Made by a program: the position numbers and the translations under genes. Positions 24,285-32,884 of a stretch of DNA of 43,842 bases are shown in pieces. Each line of letters begins with the position of its first letter. Positions within the stretch are counted from its first letter, which is position 1. The stretch spans positions 1 through 43,842 of the forward strand of contig CAAFXE010000041.1 of the NCBI GenBank assembly GCA_900766915.1, in the 5' to 3' direction. This DNA comes from Lachnospiraceae bacterium. GTDB taxonomy: Bacteria > Bacillota > Clostridia > Lachnospirales > Lachnospiraceae. Under the pieces are notes generated by a model, which was not told the DNA's origin, searched no databases, and was given only the letters and a program-made list of their open reading frames with translations.

Positions 24285-25259
24285 CTAAAACGGGAACAAC
24301 AGTTTTTGATTTTCTTCTGTATACATGGTCTCTTTTGTAATCAGGACCGACCCCGAATCCACACTGGCAGCCACAGCTTCTCCCGAAAGCAGCTGTACCG
24401 TCTTCTCTATACAAAGATATCCCATATTCAGAGGTCTTTGTACTACAATGGCATCAAAGGTACCATCCTCCAGATATTCAACCTCTTTGATCGAGCTGTC
24501 AAAGCCGATCATACGAATCTGGCCGGCAAGCCCCATGTCATGAACTGCTTTCGCAGCCCCTACGGAGGAATATTCATTCAATCCCGCAATCACATTGATC
24601 TTAGGATACCTCTCCAGCATTTCTTTCGTTACATGATAAGCTTTTCGGTAATCCGAATCACAAAATACCACATCTGTCACATTCTTTTCCAGTTCTCCAA
24701 GGCCTTCCCTAAGCCCCTGTTCTCTCTCCGTTGCAGTAGAAGTTCCCCTGACATGTCCCACGATGCCGATGGCGGAAATGTCTTTCACAGCATCCGCAAT
24801 GTATTCTCCCATCTTACGGCCGGCCTCAATATTATCCGTTGCCACCACACAGGAGCCCATTCCCTCTTTCATGACAGAATCCACCAAAACCAGTGGAATC
24901 CCTGCTGTTTCAATTTTTTTTGCATAGGGAATCGTCTCTGTATAATTGGATGGCACCAAAGCAATGGCATCCGGTTTCATGGCAATGGCCTGTTCGATCA
25001 GTTTTCCCTGTTTTTCATATTCGGTCTCCGCATCCGGTCCTAAAACCGTAAGGTTTACACCGTATTCTTTCGCTGCCATTTCCGCTCCCTGGATCACTCC
25101 CGTCCAGAAATCATTGGTAGCATCTATGACCTTGAGAACCAGTACAATGTCTTTCGAATGATCCGCTCCTGTCTGGGAAGAAAAGATAATACCATTCAGA
25201 AGCAGAAGACCACATACAAAACCAATCAATACTTTTCGCAGATTATATGTTTTTTTCAT
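24285..25259 (-). CDS. Membrane-anchored sugar-binding protein of a sensory system, 324 aa
   Basis: Peripla_BP_4 type binding protein (LKVIDATNDFWTGVIQGAEM, ALVPSNYTETIPYAKKIETA, CVVATDNIEAGRKMGEYIAD). Unlike the two other binding proteins here it has no lipobox Cys; the N-terminus is one uncleaved-looking helix (KVLIGFVCGLLLLNGIIF), suggesting a tethered sensor rather than a transport lipoprotein. It overlaps the end of the kinase gene by 17 bp and has its own terminator after it. The start at 25259 has GAGGCGG upstream; a GTG four codons earlier is also possible. By analogy with XylFII of Clostridium beijerinckii it probably presents ligand to the kinase. Confidence 0.82.
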   Translation of the reverse strand: MKKTYNLRKVLIGFVCGLLLLNGIIFSSQTGADHSKDIVLVLKVIDATNDFWTGVIQGAEMAAKEYGVNLTVLGPDAETEYEKQGKLIEQAIAMKPDAIALVPSNYTETIPYAKKIETAGIPLVLVDSVMKEGMGSCVVATDNIEAGRKMGEYIADAVKDISAIGIVGHVRGTSTATEREQGLREGLGELEKNVTDVVFCDSDYRKAYHVTKEMLERYPKINVIAGLNEYSSVGAAKAVHDMGLAGQIRMIGFDSSIKEVEYLEDGTFDAIVVQRPLNMGYLCIEKTVQLLSGEAVAASVDSGSVLITKETMYTEENQKLLFPF

Positions 25260-27054
25260 GTTCCGCCTCACTTCCTCCTTCCATCCATGGGATCCTGATC
25301 TCTACCGTAGTTCCGGCACCGTACCTGCTGGTGTAGACCAATCCGTATTCTTTTCCGTAATAAAGCTGGATTCGTTCATGAACATTCTGTACTCCCACAC
25401 CGTTTTTTCGAATATCCGTTTCACGTTTCTCAAATATTTTTGACAGCTGTTCTTTTGTCATACCCACGCCATCGTCCGATACCTTCAGAATCAGCTCCCG
25501 GTCTCTTCGTTCTCCTTCTATGAGCACCGTTCCTTTTCCTTCTTTATATTTGATTCCATGATAAATGGCATTTTCCACCAGAGGCTGAAGCACCAGTTTG
25601 GGTATCTTCCGGTCCAGAACCTCCGGACTTACCTGCACTTCATACTCCAGCTTATCTTTATAACGCATTTTCTGAATTGTCAGATAGCTGTTGGTATAGC
25701 CTATCTCCTCCTCTACCCTTACAAGCTCATTCTGATTGCTGATGCTTTGCCGCAAAAGTTTTGCAAGGGAGGAAGTCATCAGCACCACTTCCCTGGTCTT
25801 TCCCCACTCTGCCATCCAGATAATGGAATCCAGGGTATTATATAAGAAATGCGGATTGATCTGTGCCTGCAGTGCCTTTAATTCACTTTTACGTTTCTGT
25901 CGCTGTTCTTCCACATTTTGTTCCATCAGCTGTTTGATCTCCCGGATCATGATGTTAAAGGTAGCACTTAACCGTGCAATTTCGTTGTTCCCTTCAATCT
26001 CCAGCGTCACATTTTCAAAATTACCTTTTTCGGCTTCCCTCATGGATTCTCCTAAAACCTCAATCGGTCTGGTAATTTCTCTGGAAAGCACATAGGCCAG
26101 TACAAAAGCTGCCGCAAAGATGATCAATGCGCTGATCAGATAGATTCGGGTTGTCTCATTGCTGTTCTTTAAAAGATCCTCCGTATAGGAAACACCTACA
26201 ACTGTCCAGCCGGTATCTCTTGATTTGGAAATGGAGTACAGCTTTCCATCCTCAGTGAAGAAGCTGTCATCCCTGCTTTCCATCACACGTTCAATCTTTT
26301 CCGTCTTTAAGCCGCTGTAAAGAAGCTGCTGCTGCGGATGATAGATCAGATTTCCGTCTTCATCCAGAATAAAGATATATCCTTTGTTTCCAAAACTGAT
26401 ACTGCTGCACAGTTCACTGATGGAGCTGTAATTTAAGTCTACAAAGAAAATCCCCTGTGCTTCTCCCATTGCTCTTTTTCCAAGAACCTTGCCCAGAGTG
26501 ATTACCCATTCATATTTGCCATCCACCACATTTTGCACATGGGAGGAGGAAATAACTGTTACGCCCTTCTTTTCAAGAACCTTCTGAATCCACGGCAGTT
26601 CTTCCAATGCCACATTTTCGTTAACCCGGTAATATCCATTGTTAATGAGGTACCTTCCATCCATCCCCAGGATTCCAATATTCACAATATCATTTCGGGT
26701 CTCCAGAATCGTTTGAAACTGTGCAGTGATCCGGTTTCTTTGTTCCTCCATCTCCTCCGGAGTCTGATGCTCTCCCCACAAATAATCATGCACGTCCCGA
26801 TCCGAGGTAATCATTGTGGAAATATTACGCAGATAATCCACATAGGAATCAATATCGCTGTTTACCTGTTCAATAAGCTGACCGCTGTATTCTCTCGCAT
26901 TTTCCATAACCGTTTTTTCCGTATACCGAAATGCTACGAATGCAAACACCGATAAAGCTAACACCGCAATGAGAAAATAGCTTCCAAGAACTGCACTTCG
27001 AATGGTATGAAACCCGCTGATAAAATTTCTTTTTCCGTTCACTTTGTTTTTCAT
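25243..27054 (-). CDS. YesM/LytS-type sensor histidine kinase, 603 aa
   Basis: Membrane helix 1 is at about 22-44, an extracellular dCache-like sensor spans 45-300, helix 2 is at 303-323 (YLISALIIFAAAFVLAYVL), then HAMP and the His_kinase (PF06580) domain with phosphoacceptor His402 in ALQAQINPHFLYNTLDSI. The HATPase region has VLQPLVENAIYHGIKY and LKVSDDGVGM, and ends GAGTTVEIRIPW. Start overlaps the regulator stop by 4 bp (ATGA), so the pair is translationally coupled. The extracellular part may contact the binding protein encoded by the next gene. Confidence 0.93.
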   Translation of the reverse strand: MKNKVNGKRNFISGFHTIRSAVLGSYFLIAVLALSVFAFVAFRYTEKTVMENAREYSGQLIEQVNSDIDSYVDYLRNISTMITSDRDVHDYLWGEHQTPEEMEEQRNRITAQFQTILETRNDIVNIGILGMDGRYLINNGYYRVNENVALEELPWIQKVLEKKGVTVISSSHVQNVVDGKYEWVITLGKVLGKRAMGEAQGIFFVDLNYSSISELCSSISFGNKGYIFILDEDGNLIYHPQQQLLYSGLKTEKIERVMESRDDSFFTEDGKLYSISKSRDTGWTVVGVSYTEDLLKNSNETTRIYLISALIIFAAAFVLAYVLSREITRPIEVLGESMREAEKGNFENVTLEIEGNNEIARLSATFNIMIREIKQLMEQNVEEQRQKRKSELKALQAQINPHFLYNTLDSIIWMAEWGKTREVVLMTSSLAKLLRQSISNQNELVRVEEEIGYTNSYLTIQKMRYKDKLEYEVQVSPEVLDRKIPKLVLQPLVENAIYHGIKYKEGKGTVLIEGERRDRELILKVSDDGVGMTKEQLSKIFEKRETDIRKNGVGVQNVHERIQLYYGKEYGLVYTSRYGAGTTVEIRIPWMEGGSEAEHEKNI

Positions 27055-28670
27055 GAGTTTTTAAATTCCTTCGCATATTCCGTAGGAGTCTTCCCCACTG
27101 CCTTCTTAAAGGAAATGCTAAAATAATGTGCATCACTGTAACCTACAGCCTCCGCAATCTCATAGGTTTTTAAGTTCCCCTGCTCTAAAAGCATTTTCGC
27201 CTTTTCCATGCGTTTTTTTGTGAGAGATTCAATAAAAGTTTCCCCTGTATAGCTTTTAAAAATCGAACTGAAATAGCTGGTACTCATAGCCAGGGCATTG
27301 CAGACAGAATTTAAGGTCACTGAGCTGTCCTGATAATTTTTTTCAATATAATCCATGGCCAGCATCGCCTGCCGTCTTCCATAGCTGTCCCGCTGATTTG
27401 ACAAAAGATCGCAGATAAACCGAAAGATTTTAATCAGTCTCTTTGCTACTTCATCCAAATTTTCGCAGCTGTCCATTTGCCCCACAAAGTCCTTTTCCTG
27501 ACTGAAAATTTCCTCTTCCAGAGTTTCCGGAAGTTCCAAAAGGTTAATGACTGAAAGCACCAGATTATGAACATAAACAAAGCTCCTGCTTCGATTGACA
27601 AATCCCTGTTTCATCTGCAGGATAAATGCGTTTGTCTTTTCCTCGATCTCCTCCGGACGATTTGTTCTGACGGAGGCACTGATTCTGGAAGCCCATTCAA
27701 AAACATCCACATATTTGGCACCGTTTCGGATTTCCTCGTACTCTTCTGCCTCAATGATCTGATTTCCGCCCAGCATAAATTTATATTCCATGGCGCTTTT
27801 GGTCTTTGCAAAAGAATCTGCCAGTTCTTCTACTCCGTAAACTGTCTTTCCAACAGCAATGGTCGTCTGAATATTGAGGAAATCTTCTACTGACTTTCTG
27901 ATCTTCGGGAGAACCTGCCTGATTTTTTTCTGCAGATCTTCTTTTGTAGAATCCATAAAAATAATGACCGTCTTTTCGTCCATTGACTGAAAGACGATCC
28001 CGCATTCTTCCATGGCAACGATCTCTGCCGTAATATTGTATATGGCAAACAATGCCAGTTCATCCTTCACATTTGCATACTGGCTTGTAAAAGGCTCCAG
28101 GCTGTCCCCTTCTACCAAAGCAGTGTTATAGCAGCTGGCCCTGAGGTTCAGTTTTAGCTCTTCCTGCTTCTCTTCCAGTCTGGAATAATCTGCAGTTCCG
28201 TTTAGCAGATGATGAAGGTAACGCCCCTGCAGAGCAGGAAGGTTGCTCACATAAGCACTTCGGATCTTTTTCATATCCCGCTGGCTTTGCCGTTTTTCAT
28301 CAAACATCTCCTTGACCCGCTGCAACGTTTCCGTAAACTCCATAGGAGTAATGGGTTTTAATATATATTCCAGAACCTGATACTTTACAGCACATTTTGC
28401 ATACTCAAATTCATCAAAGCCGCTGATAATGATCACCTTGGTATCAGGATAGTTTTCATACACAAATTTTGTCAGTTCCATGCCGTCTACAAAGGGCATA
28501 TTGATATCAGTTAACAGAAGATCCGGCTGTTCCTTTTCAATCATTTCCATTGCCTGTTTTCCGTTTTCACAGGCTCCCATAAAGGAAAATCCCATTTCCT
28601 CCCACAAAATATTCTCGCTGATGGCTTCACGAATCAGCGCCTCATCGTCTACCAGTAGTACCTTATACAT
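27051..28670 (-). CDS. YesN-type response regulator with AraC DNA-binding domain, 539 aa
   Basis: N-terminal receiver domain with acidic pair Asp8-Asp9, phosphorylation site Asp55 (LLLTDINMPFVDGM) and Lys in VLEYILKPITP. A long middle part (about 130-420) with no recognised fold joins it to a C-terminal double helix-turn-helix of the AraC type (LNSVCNALAMSTSYFSSIF, then YEIAEAVGYSDAHYFSISFK). The ATG at 28670 has GGGAAG upstream; five further codons open the frame at 28685. First gene of a three-gene operon with the kinase and the binding protein. Likely target: the ABC operon promoter with tandem repeats at 23934. Confidence 0.92.
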   Translation of the reverse strand: MYKVLLVDDEALIREAISENILWEEMGFSFMGACENGKQAMEMIEKEQPDLLLTDINMPFVDGMELTKFVYENYPDTKVIIISGFDEFEYAKCAVKYQVLEYILKPITPMEFTETLQRVKEMFDEKRQSQRDMKKIRSAYVSNLPALQGRYLHHLLNGTADYSRLEEKQEELKLNLRASCYNTALVEGDSLEPFTSQYANVKDELALFAIYNITAEIVAMEECGIVFQSMDEKTVIIFMDSTKEDLQKKIRQVLPKIRKSVEDFLNIQTTIAVGKTVYGVEELADSFAKTKSAMEYKFMLGGNQIIEAEEYEEIRNGAKYVDVFEWASRISASVRTNRPEEIEEKTNAFILQMKQGFVNRSRSFVYVHNLVLSVINLLELPETLEEEIFSQEKDFVGQMDSCENLDEVAKRLIKIFRFICDLLSNQRDSYGRRQAMLAMDYIEKNYQDSSVTLNSVCNALAMSTSYFSSIFKSYTGETFIESLTKKRMEKAKMLLEQGNLKTYEIAEAVGYSDAHYFSISFKKAVGKTPTEYAKEFKNS

Positions 28671-28742
28671 ATTTTCTTCCCACACTTATTTTAAAATCTG
28701 CAGCGCAAAAATCCGACGCTGCTCATTTTTGTTTCTACTACC

Positions 28743-28771
28743 ATATTAACAAGTTTTTCCTGCTATAGCAA
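28743..28771 (-). promoter_or_regulatory. Candidate promoter of the sensory operon
   Basis: TTGCTA (28766-28771) and TAATAT (28743-28748) on the minus strand, 17 bp apart, with an extended -10 TG one base before TAATAT. A leader stem GCAGCG/CGCTGC follows at 28700-28722. Confidence 0.4.
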
Positions 28772-28778
28772 GCAAGAG

Positions 28779-28864
28779 GTTACTGTACAGACGCCACTAT
28801 TCCGCGAGGGTTTTCGTAAGAAAATCCCGATTTTTGCCAGTTACCGGAACGGAGTGAACAGTAA
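28779..28864. repeat. Modular palindromic repeat, copy 1 (86 bp)
   Basis: TTACTGT (28780-28786) and ACAGTAA (28858-28864) are inverted ends, and GGGTTTTC...GAAAATCCC forms an internal stem. The first 52 bp match 43731-43782 at 50 positions. It touches the T-run of the fucI terminator and the upstream side of the sensory-operon promoter. Confidence 0.75.
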
Positions 28865-28866
28865 AA

Positions 28867-28887
28867 GAGGGCGGGAAATCCGCCCTC
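28867..28887 (-). terminator. Terminator of fucI
   Basis: GAGGGCGG pairs with CCGCCCTC around a short loop; on the minus strand TTTT follows. It lies 29 bp after the fucI stop. Confidence 0.85.
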
Positions 28888-28915
28888 TTCCAAATTACAT
28901 TTTAGATCAAACCAA

Positions 28916-30715
28916 TTATTTGTAGAATGGTCCGTAAGTTGCACATGCTCTGTAGTCAGCGCCTTCTTTGTCAGAACCAAATGCATTCCATGCTGCCGGT
29001 CTGAAGATCTTTTCATCCGGTACGTTGTGCATACATACCGGAATTCTTAAAATAGAGCACATGGTGATTAAGTCAGCACCGATATGTCCGTAAGAGATTG
29101 CACCGTGGTTAGCACCCCAGTTGTTCATTACTTCATAAGCTGTCTTGAACTGAGAACCTTCTTTACCATCACATCTTGGAGCGAACCATGTACATGGCCA
29201 TGTGTAGTCTGTTCTCTTCCAAAGTGTATCAGATACTTCTGCCGGAAGTCCTACTGTCCATCCTTCTGCGATCTGAAGAACCGGTCCTAAACCTTTTACA
29301 AGGTTGAGGCGGATCATAGTTGCAGGCATAGTAGCTGTTGTTTCAAATCTTGAAGAGAATCCGCCGCCACGGAAGTATCCGTTGTCTGCCGGGTTCCATG
29401 TAGTAGCTGCCATGATCGCATCCTGATCAGCTTCATTTACTTCATACCAAGGTTTCATCACTGCAGTGCCGTTTTCGTCTTTTGCTTCTGCGTTAGCATC
29501 CAGACAGCAAGCACCGGAGTTGATTAAGTGGATGATACCATCATCCTGTTTTGCAACGCCTTCGATCTCATATCCTGTAACTCTCTTAATTGCATCACCG
29601 CTCCAGTATGTACGAACATCTGCAAACATCTGTGCTCTGTTTGTAAGGAGCTTCATGAATAACATGCCAAGACCGTTGAGAACGTCGTTTTCTGTAGCAA
29701 GGATATATGGTTCTCTTGCTCCGTTCCAGTCGAAGGATGTATTTAATACTGCTTCTGCGAAGTCACCGTTTGGATAGAAGTCTGTCCACTGTCTCTGTCC
29801 CTGGAAACCAGCTGCGATAGCGTTGTGTCCAACTGCTTCTTCTTCACAGCCTGCCGGTAAGTTCTTGTTTCCGTTCATTAAGTCTTTGATGATAACTGCC
29901 ATCTTAACAACGAATTCGAACTGCTCAGCTTTCTTTTCTTCGCTCATCTTTAATTCGTCCGGATTCTTGTCAAATCCCATAACGCATTTTTCTTTTGCCC
30001 ATGCAAGAGCTTTCTGGAATTCAGCTTCATCATAGATACCTTCTGTCATACGACGGATGATTTCTACTTCGTCAACTGATTCAACTCTCATGCCAAGGTA
30101 GCTTTCAAGGAAATCAGAATCAATGATAGATCCGCCGATACCCATACAGATGGAACCGATCTGTAAGTAAGATTTTCCTCTCATGGAAGCTGCTGCAACT
30201 GCCGCACGGCCAAATCTTAATAATTTTTCTTCTACGTCTGCAGGAATTTCTCCGTCCTCGATATCCTGAACATCATGTCCGTAAATACCGAATGCCGGAA
30301 GTCCTTTCTGTGCATGTGTTGCAAGAACGGATGCCAAGTATACAGCACCTGGTCTTTCTGTTTTGTTGCATCCCCAAACAGCTTTGATAGTAGTCGGGTC
30401 CATATCCATTGTTTCAGAACCGTAGCACCAGCATGGTGTAACAGTTAATGTGATAGCAACGCCTTCTCTTCTGAATTTTTCTTCGCAAGCTGCTGCTTCA
30501 GCAACACGTCCGATTGTAGTGTCGGCGATCACAACCTTTACAGGTTCTCCGTTAGAGTATTTTAAATTTTCCTCAAACAGTTTTTTTGCTGCCTGAGCCA
30601 TACCCATGGTCTGGTCTTCAAGACTTTCACGAACTTTTAAAGCTCCTCTACGTCCGTCGATTGTAGGTCTGATACCAATTACCGGATAACCGCCGATTAA
30701 TCTGCTCTCTGCCAT
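28916..30715 (-). CDS. fucI: L-fucose isomerase, 599 aa
   Basis: Converts L-fucose to L-fuculose (also D-arabinose to D-ribulose), a Mn2+-dependent cytoplasmic hexamer. Conserved segments: GYPVIGIRPTIDGRRGALKV at the start, TVTPCWCYGSETMDMD, YLQIGSICMGIGGSI, then ATENDVLNGLGMLFM with Glu342 and ADVRTYW with Asp366, equivalent to metal ligands Glu337 and Asp361 of E. coli FucI, and NWGANHGAISYGHIGADL near the C-terminus with the metal-binding His. Length is normal. GGAGG lies ten bases before the ATG. It is the only fucose catabolic enzyme in the window besides FucU; no kinase or aldolase of the phosphorylated route is seen. An AraC gene is divergent. Confidence 0.95.
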   Translation of the reverse strand: MAESRLIGGYPVIGIRPTIDGRRGALKVRESLEDQTMGMAQAAKKLFEENLKYSNGEPVKVVIADTTIGRVAEAAACEEKFRREGVAITLTVTPCWCYGSETMDMDPTTIKAVWGCNKTERPGAVYLASVLATHAQKGLPAFGIYGHDVQDIEDGEIPADVEEKLLRFGRAAVAAASMRGKSYLQIGSICMGIGGSIIDSDFLESYLGMRVESVDEVEIIRRMTEGIYDEAEFQKALAWAKEKCVMGFDKNPDELKMSEEKKAEQFEFVVKMAVIIKDLMNGNKNLPAGCEEEAVGHNAIAAGFQGQRQWTDFYPNGDFAEAVLNTSFDWNGAREPYILATENDVLNGLGMLFMKLLTNRAQMFADVRTYWSGDAIKRVTGYEIEGVAKQDDGIIHLINSGACCLDANAEAKDENGTAVMKPWYEVNEADQDAIMAATTWNPADNGYFRGGGFSSRFETTATMPATMIRLNLVKGLGPVLQIAEGWTVGLPAEVSDTLWKRTDYTWPCTWFAPRCDGKEGSQFKTAYEVMNNWGANHGAISYGHIGADLITMCSILRIPVCMHNVPDEKIFRPAAWNAFGSDKEGADYRACATYGPFYK

Positions 30716-30754
30716 TTTACGTGTACCTCCATTATATAATTTATGCGCAATATC

Positions 30755-30798
30755 ACCAAGTCAAACCCTCTCTAACTTGGTTTTGTGTACTAATTATA
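30755..30798 (-). promoter_or_regulatory. fucI promoter -10 and 5' leader hairpin
   Basis: On the minus strand TATAAT (30793-30798) has no strong -35 17 bp upstream, which suggests an activator. The predicted start near 30786 is followed at once by a stem, AACCAAGT/ACTTGGT, at 30755-30782. Confidence 0.5.
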
Positions 30799-30840
30799 CA
30801 ATAGATTTTTTCAGAATGCACGCAAAAAAATGATTTGATA

Positions 30841-30869
30841 TGGACATTTTTTGTGATATTTGCTATTCT
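30841..30869 (+). promoter_or_regulatory. Candidate extended -10 promoter of the AraC gene at 30938
   Basis: TGGACA (30841-30846) and TATTCT (30864-30869) are 17 bp apart, with TGC directly before the -10 (extended -10). It lies about 69 bp before the ATG and about 43 bp from the divergent fucI -10. Confidence 0.5.
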
Positions 30870-30937
30870 TAGCATATATTTTTTCTATTTTTCAATTTTG
30901 TATCAGATTTAAAAGTTCACTTTCGGGAGTAATGCAT

Positions 30938-31858
30938 ATGAAAGCATTTCATGAGATTCGAAATTACAATTCAGATTTGATGGTATGGTGTTCAGATTAT
31001 GAGAATATCAGCTTTGTCGCACACTGGCAAAAAGAAATAGAGCTGGTGTATGTACGTTCAGGCGAGGCCAGCTTTCATGTGTCAGATCAGAGCTTTACCG
31101 CTCATGCAGGGGATCTGGTCATCTGCGAGAGCGGACAGATCCATTACAGTGATTCCTATCATACAACGAACCACTTAGCCTTCCTGATCTTCGATACGAC
31201 CATCATCAGCTCCGGCTTTCAAAACCCGCATTTTAAAATGCCCCTGGTGACTGCACAGGAATTGGAAAATTTGTGTCTTGCCGAACCTTTAGATCGGCTT
31301 TTTTCCCTGATTCCAACGGAGCTTTCCCAAAAGCAGCCCTACTACAAAGACATTGTCACTTCTGCACTTCGGGAATTCTGGTTTTTATTAAAGAGGAAGC
31401 TTCCCAGAGAAGAAAAGGCTGCTGACCACAGCCGCAGGGCACGGATGCTTGGCGAGTTTCAGGAACTTTTAGACCATATAGACAGTCATTATGCAGAAGA
31501 TCTGACTTTAGAATATGCTGCCTCCATGATGCATTTTTCTCCAAGCCATTTTTCCAAGACCTTCAAAAAGCTTATGGGAATGAACTATGTCACTTACGTG
31601 AACATGGTACGAATCGAGCAGGCCATTTCTCTGTTGGGCAGCAGCCAGCACCGCATGATCGACATTGCACTGGACTGCGGTTTTTCCAATATCCGCAGCT
31701 TTAACAGGGTATTTAAGGAAATTACCGGATACTCCCCTACAGATTTTTCCTCTCAGGTGGATCCTGACAGTTACAAGATGACCTATTATCACCGAAAATC
31801 CGGCGAAGCTGAGTATGTGGAGGAAGGCTCCACCACCATGAGACCAAACTTTACTTAA
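30938..31858 (+). CDS. AraC family regulator divergent from fucI, 306 aa
   Basis: N-terminal cupin sensor domain (about residues 20-100; ELVYVRSGEASFHVSDQSFT, GDLVICESGQIHYSDSYH) and a C-terminal AraC helix-turn-helix pair (TLEYAASMMHFSPSHFSKTF, then MIDIALDCGFSNIRSFNRVF). The frame opens at 30860, but GGGAG lies eight bases before the ATG at 30938. Position and divergent promoter suggest it controls fucI, with a sugar bound in the cupin as effector. It is convergent with the adenosine deaminase gene 29 bp away, with no clear terminator between. Confidence 0.88.
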   Translation: MKAFHEIRNYNSDLMVWCSDYENISFVAHWQKEIELVYVRSGEASFHVSDQSFTAHAGDLVICESGQIHYSDSYHTTNHLAFLIFDTTIISSGFQNPHFKMPLVTAQELENLCLAEPLDRLFSLIPTELSQKQPYYKDIVTSALREFWFLLKRKLPREEKAADHSRRARMLGEFQELLDHIDSHYAEDLTLEYAASMMHFSPSHFSKTFKKLMGMNYVTYVNMVRIEQAISLLGSSQHRMIDIALDCGFSNIRSFNRVFKEITGYSPTDFSSQVDPDSYKMTYYHRKSGEAEYVEEGSTTMRPNFT

Positions 31859-31887
31859 ATAGCCACTATATAATCTTTGAAACACTT

Positions 31888-32865
31888 TTATTTTTCAGTG
31901 ATAGATTTCCATAACTTATGTTTCACGCTGTCATCACAGAAAGCGATCTCCACAGCATTTAACTGGTACTGTAGGAGCTCTTCTTCTGTGATACCAAAAT
32001 TTGTATTCAGGAGTTCCATCTCCTTCGTGATGCTGGTGTTACTCACCAGTCGGTTATCGGTGTTGATAGTTGTCAGCACTCCGGCTCCGGCAAATTCACG
32101 GATTGGATACATGGATCCCGACTGCAAAGCTTTTGTCTGATAGTTGCTGACAGGACACATTTCCACACCGATGTGCTTCTTTGCGAGCATTTCCTGCACT
32201 TTGGGATGACCCATCATGGCAATGCCGTGGCCAATGCGCTTTGCTCCCCACTCTGCTGCCATGATGACATTGTTCACATCACCACATTCTCCTGCGTGAA
32301 TGGTGAATGGATAATCCATTTTCCTGGCAGCCTCAAACAATGAGTAAAATTTTTTTCTCGGAATTCCTGCTTCTGCTCCTGCCAGATCTACTGCGCAAAG
32401 ACCTTCTCCCAAGAATTCACGGCATTCCTTCAGCATCTGAAGATTGGTCTCATCATCGTGATGACTCATCATACAGGCGATCACCTGATATTCAATTTTG
32501 CAAATGGACTTTGCTTCTTCCAATCCATCCAGCACAGCTTCCATGATCTGTTTGAGACTTAATCCCTGCATTGCAGAAAATTGCGGAGCAAATCTTGCTT
32601 CCACATAAGCAATATTGTCTCCTTGCAGATTCAGCAGGAAATCTTTCGCAGCTTTCTTCAATCCTTCCGCTGTCTGAATACATGCTATCGGAAGGTCAAA
32701 TTTCTGAAGATATTCCACAAGGCTTTTACAATCTTCTGATACCTGTACTTCTTCCAGAGAAATGTCTTTTCCCAGGATTTCACGGATACTGTCCAAGGTC
32801 ATGGAACCATCCAGATGACAGTGAAGGTCTATTTTAGGTCTGCACAAAAAATTATGATCCAGCAT
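31888..32865 (-). CDS. add: Adenosine deaminase, 325 aa
   Basis: Zinc hydrolase that turns adenosine into inosine. Visible motifs: the metal HxH in KIDLHCHLDGS, the segment TIHAGECGD with catalytic His and Glu, AKRIGHGIAMMG with the next His, and TINTDNRLVSNT with the Asp pair. Length is normal. It starts 19 bp after the aldolase gene and so is probably in the same transcript, an odd partner for a sugar-acid aldolase. AAAGG is upstream of the ATG. Confidence 0.92.
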   Translation of the reverse strand: MLDHNFLCRPKIDLHCHLDGSMTLDSIREILGKDISLEEVQVSEDCKSLVEYLQKFDLPIACIQTAEGLKKAAKDFLLNLQGDNIAYVEARFAPQFSAMQGLSLKQIMEAVLDGLEEAKSICKIEYQVIACMMSHHDDETNLQMLKECREFLGEGLCAVDLAGAEAGIPRKKFYSLFEAARKMDYPFTIHAGECGDVNNVIMAAEWGAKRIGHGIAMMGHPKVQEMLAKKHIGVEMCPVSNYQTKALQSGSMYPIREFAGAGVLTTINTDNRLVSNTSITKEMELLNTNFGITEEELLQYQLNAVEIAFCDDSVKHKLWKSITEK

Positions 32866-32884
32866 TGCTACGCCTTTCGTTTCA

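Noticed and set aside
24306..25043. 245-codon plus-strand open frame
   Set aside because: It is antisense to the sensory binding-protein gene, has no ribosome site and is rich in His/Phe/Ser/Ile as expected from antisense reading.
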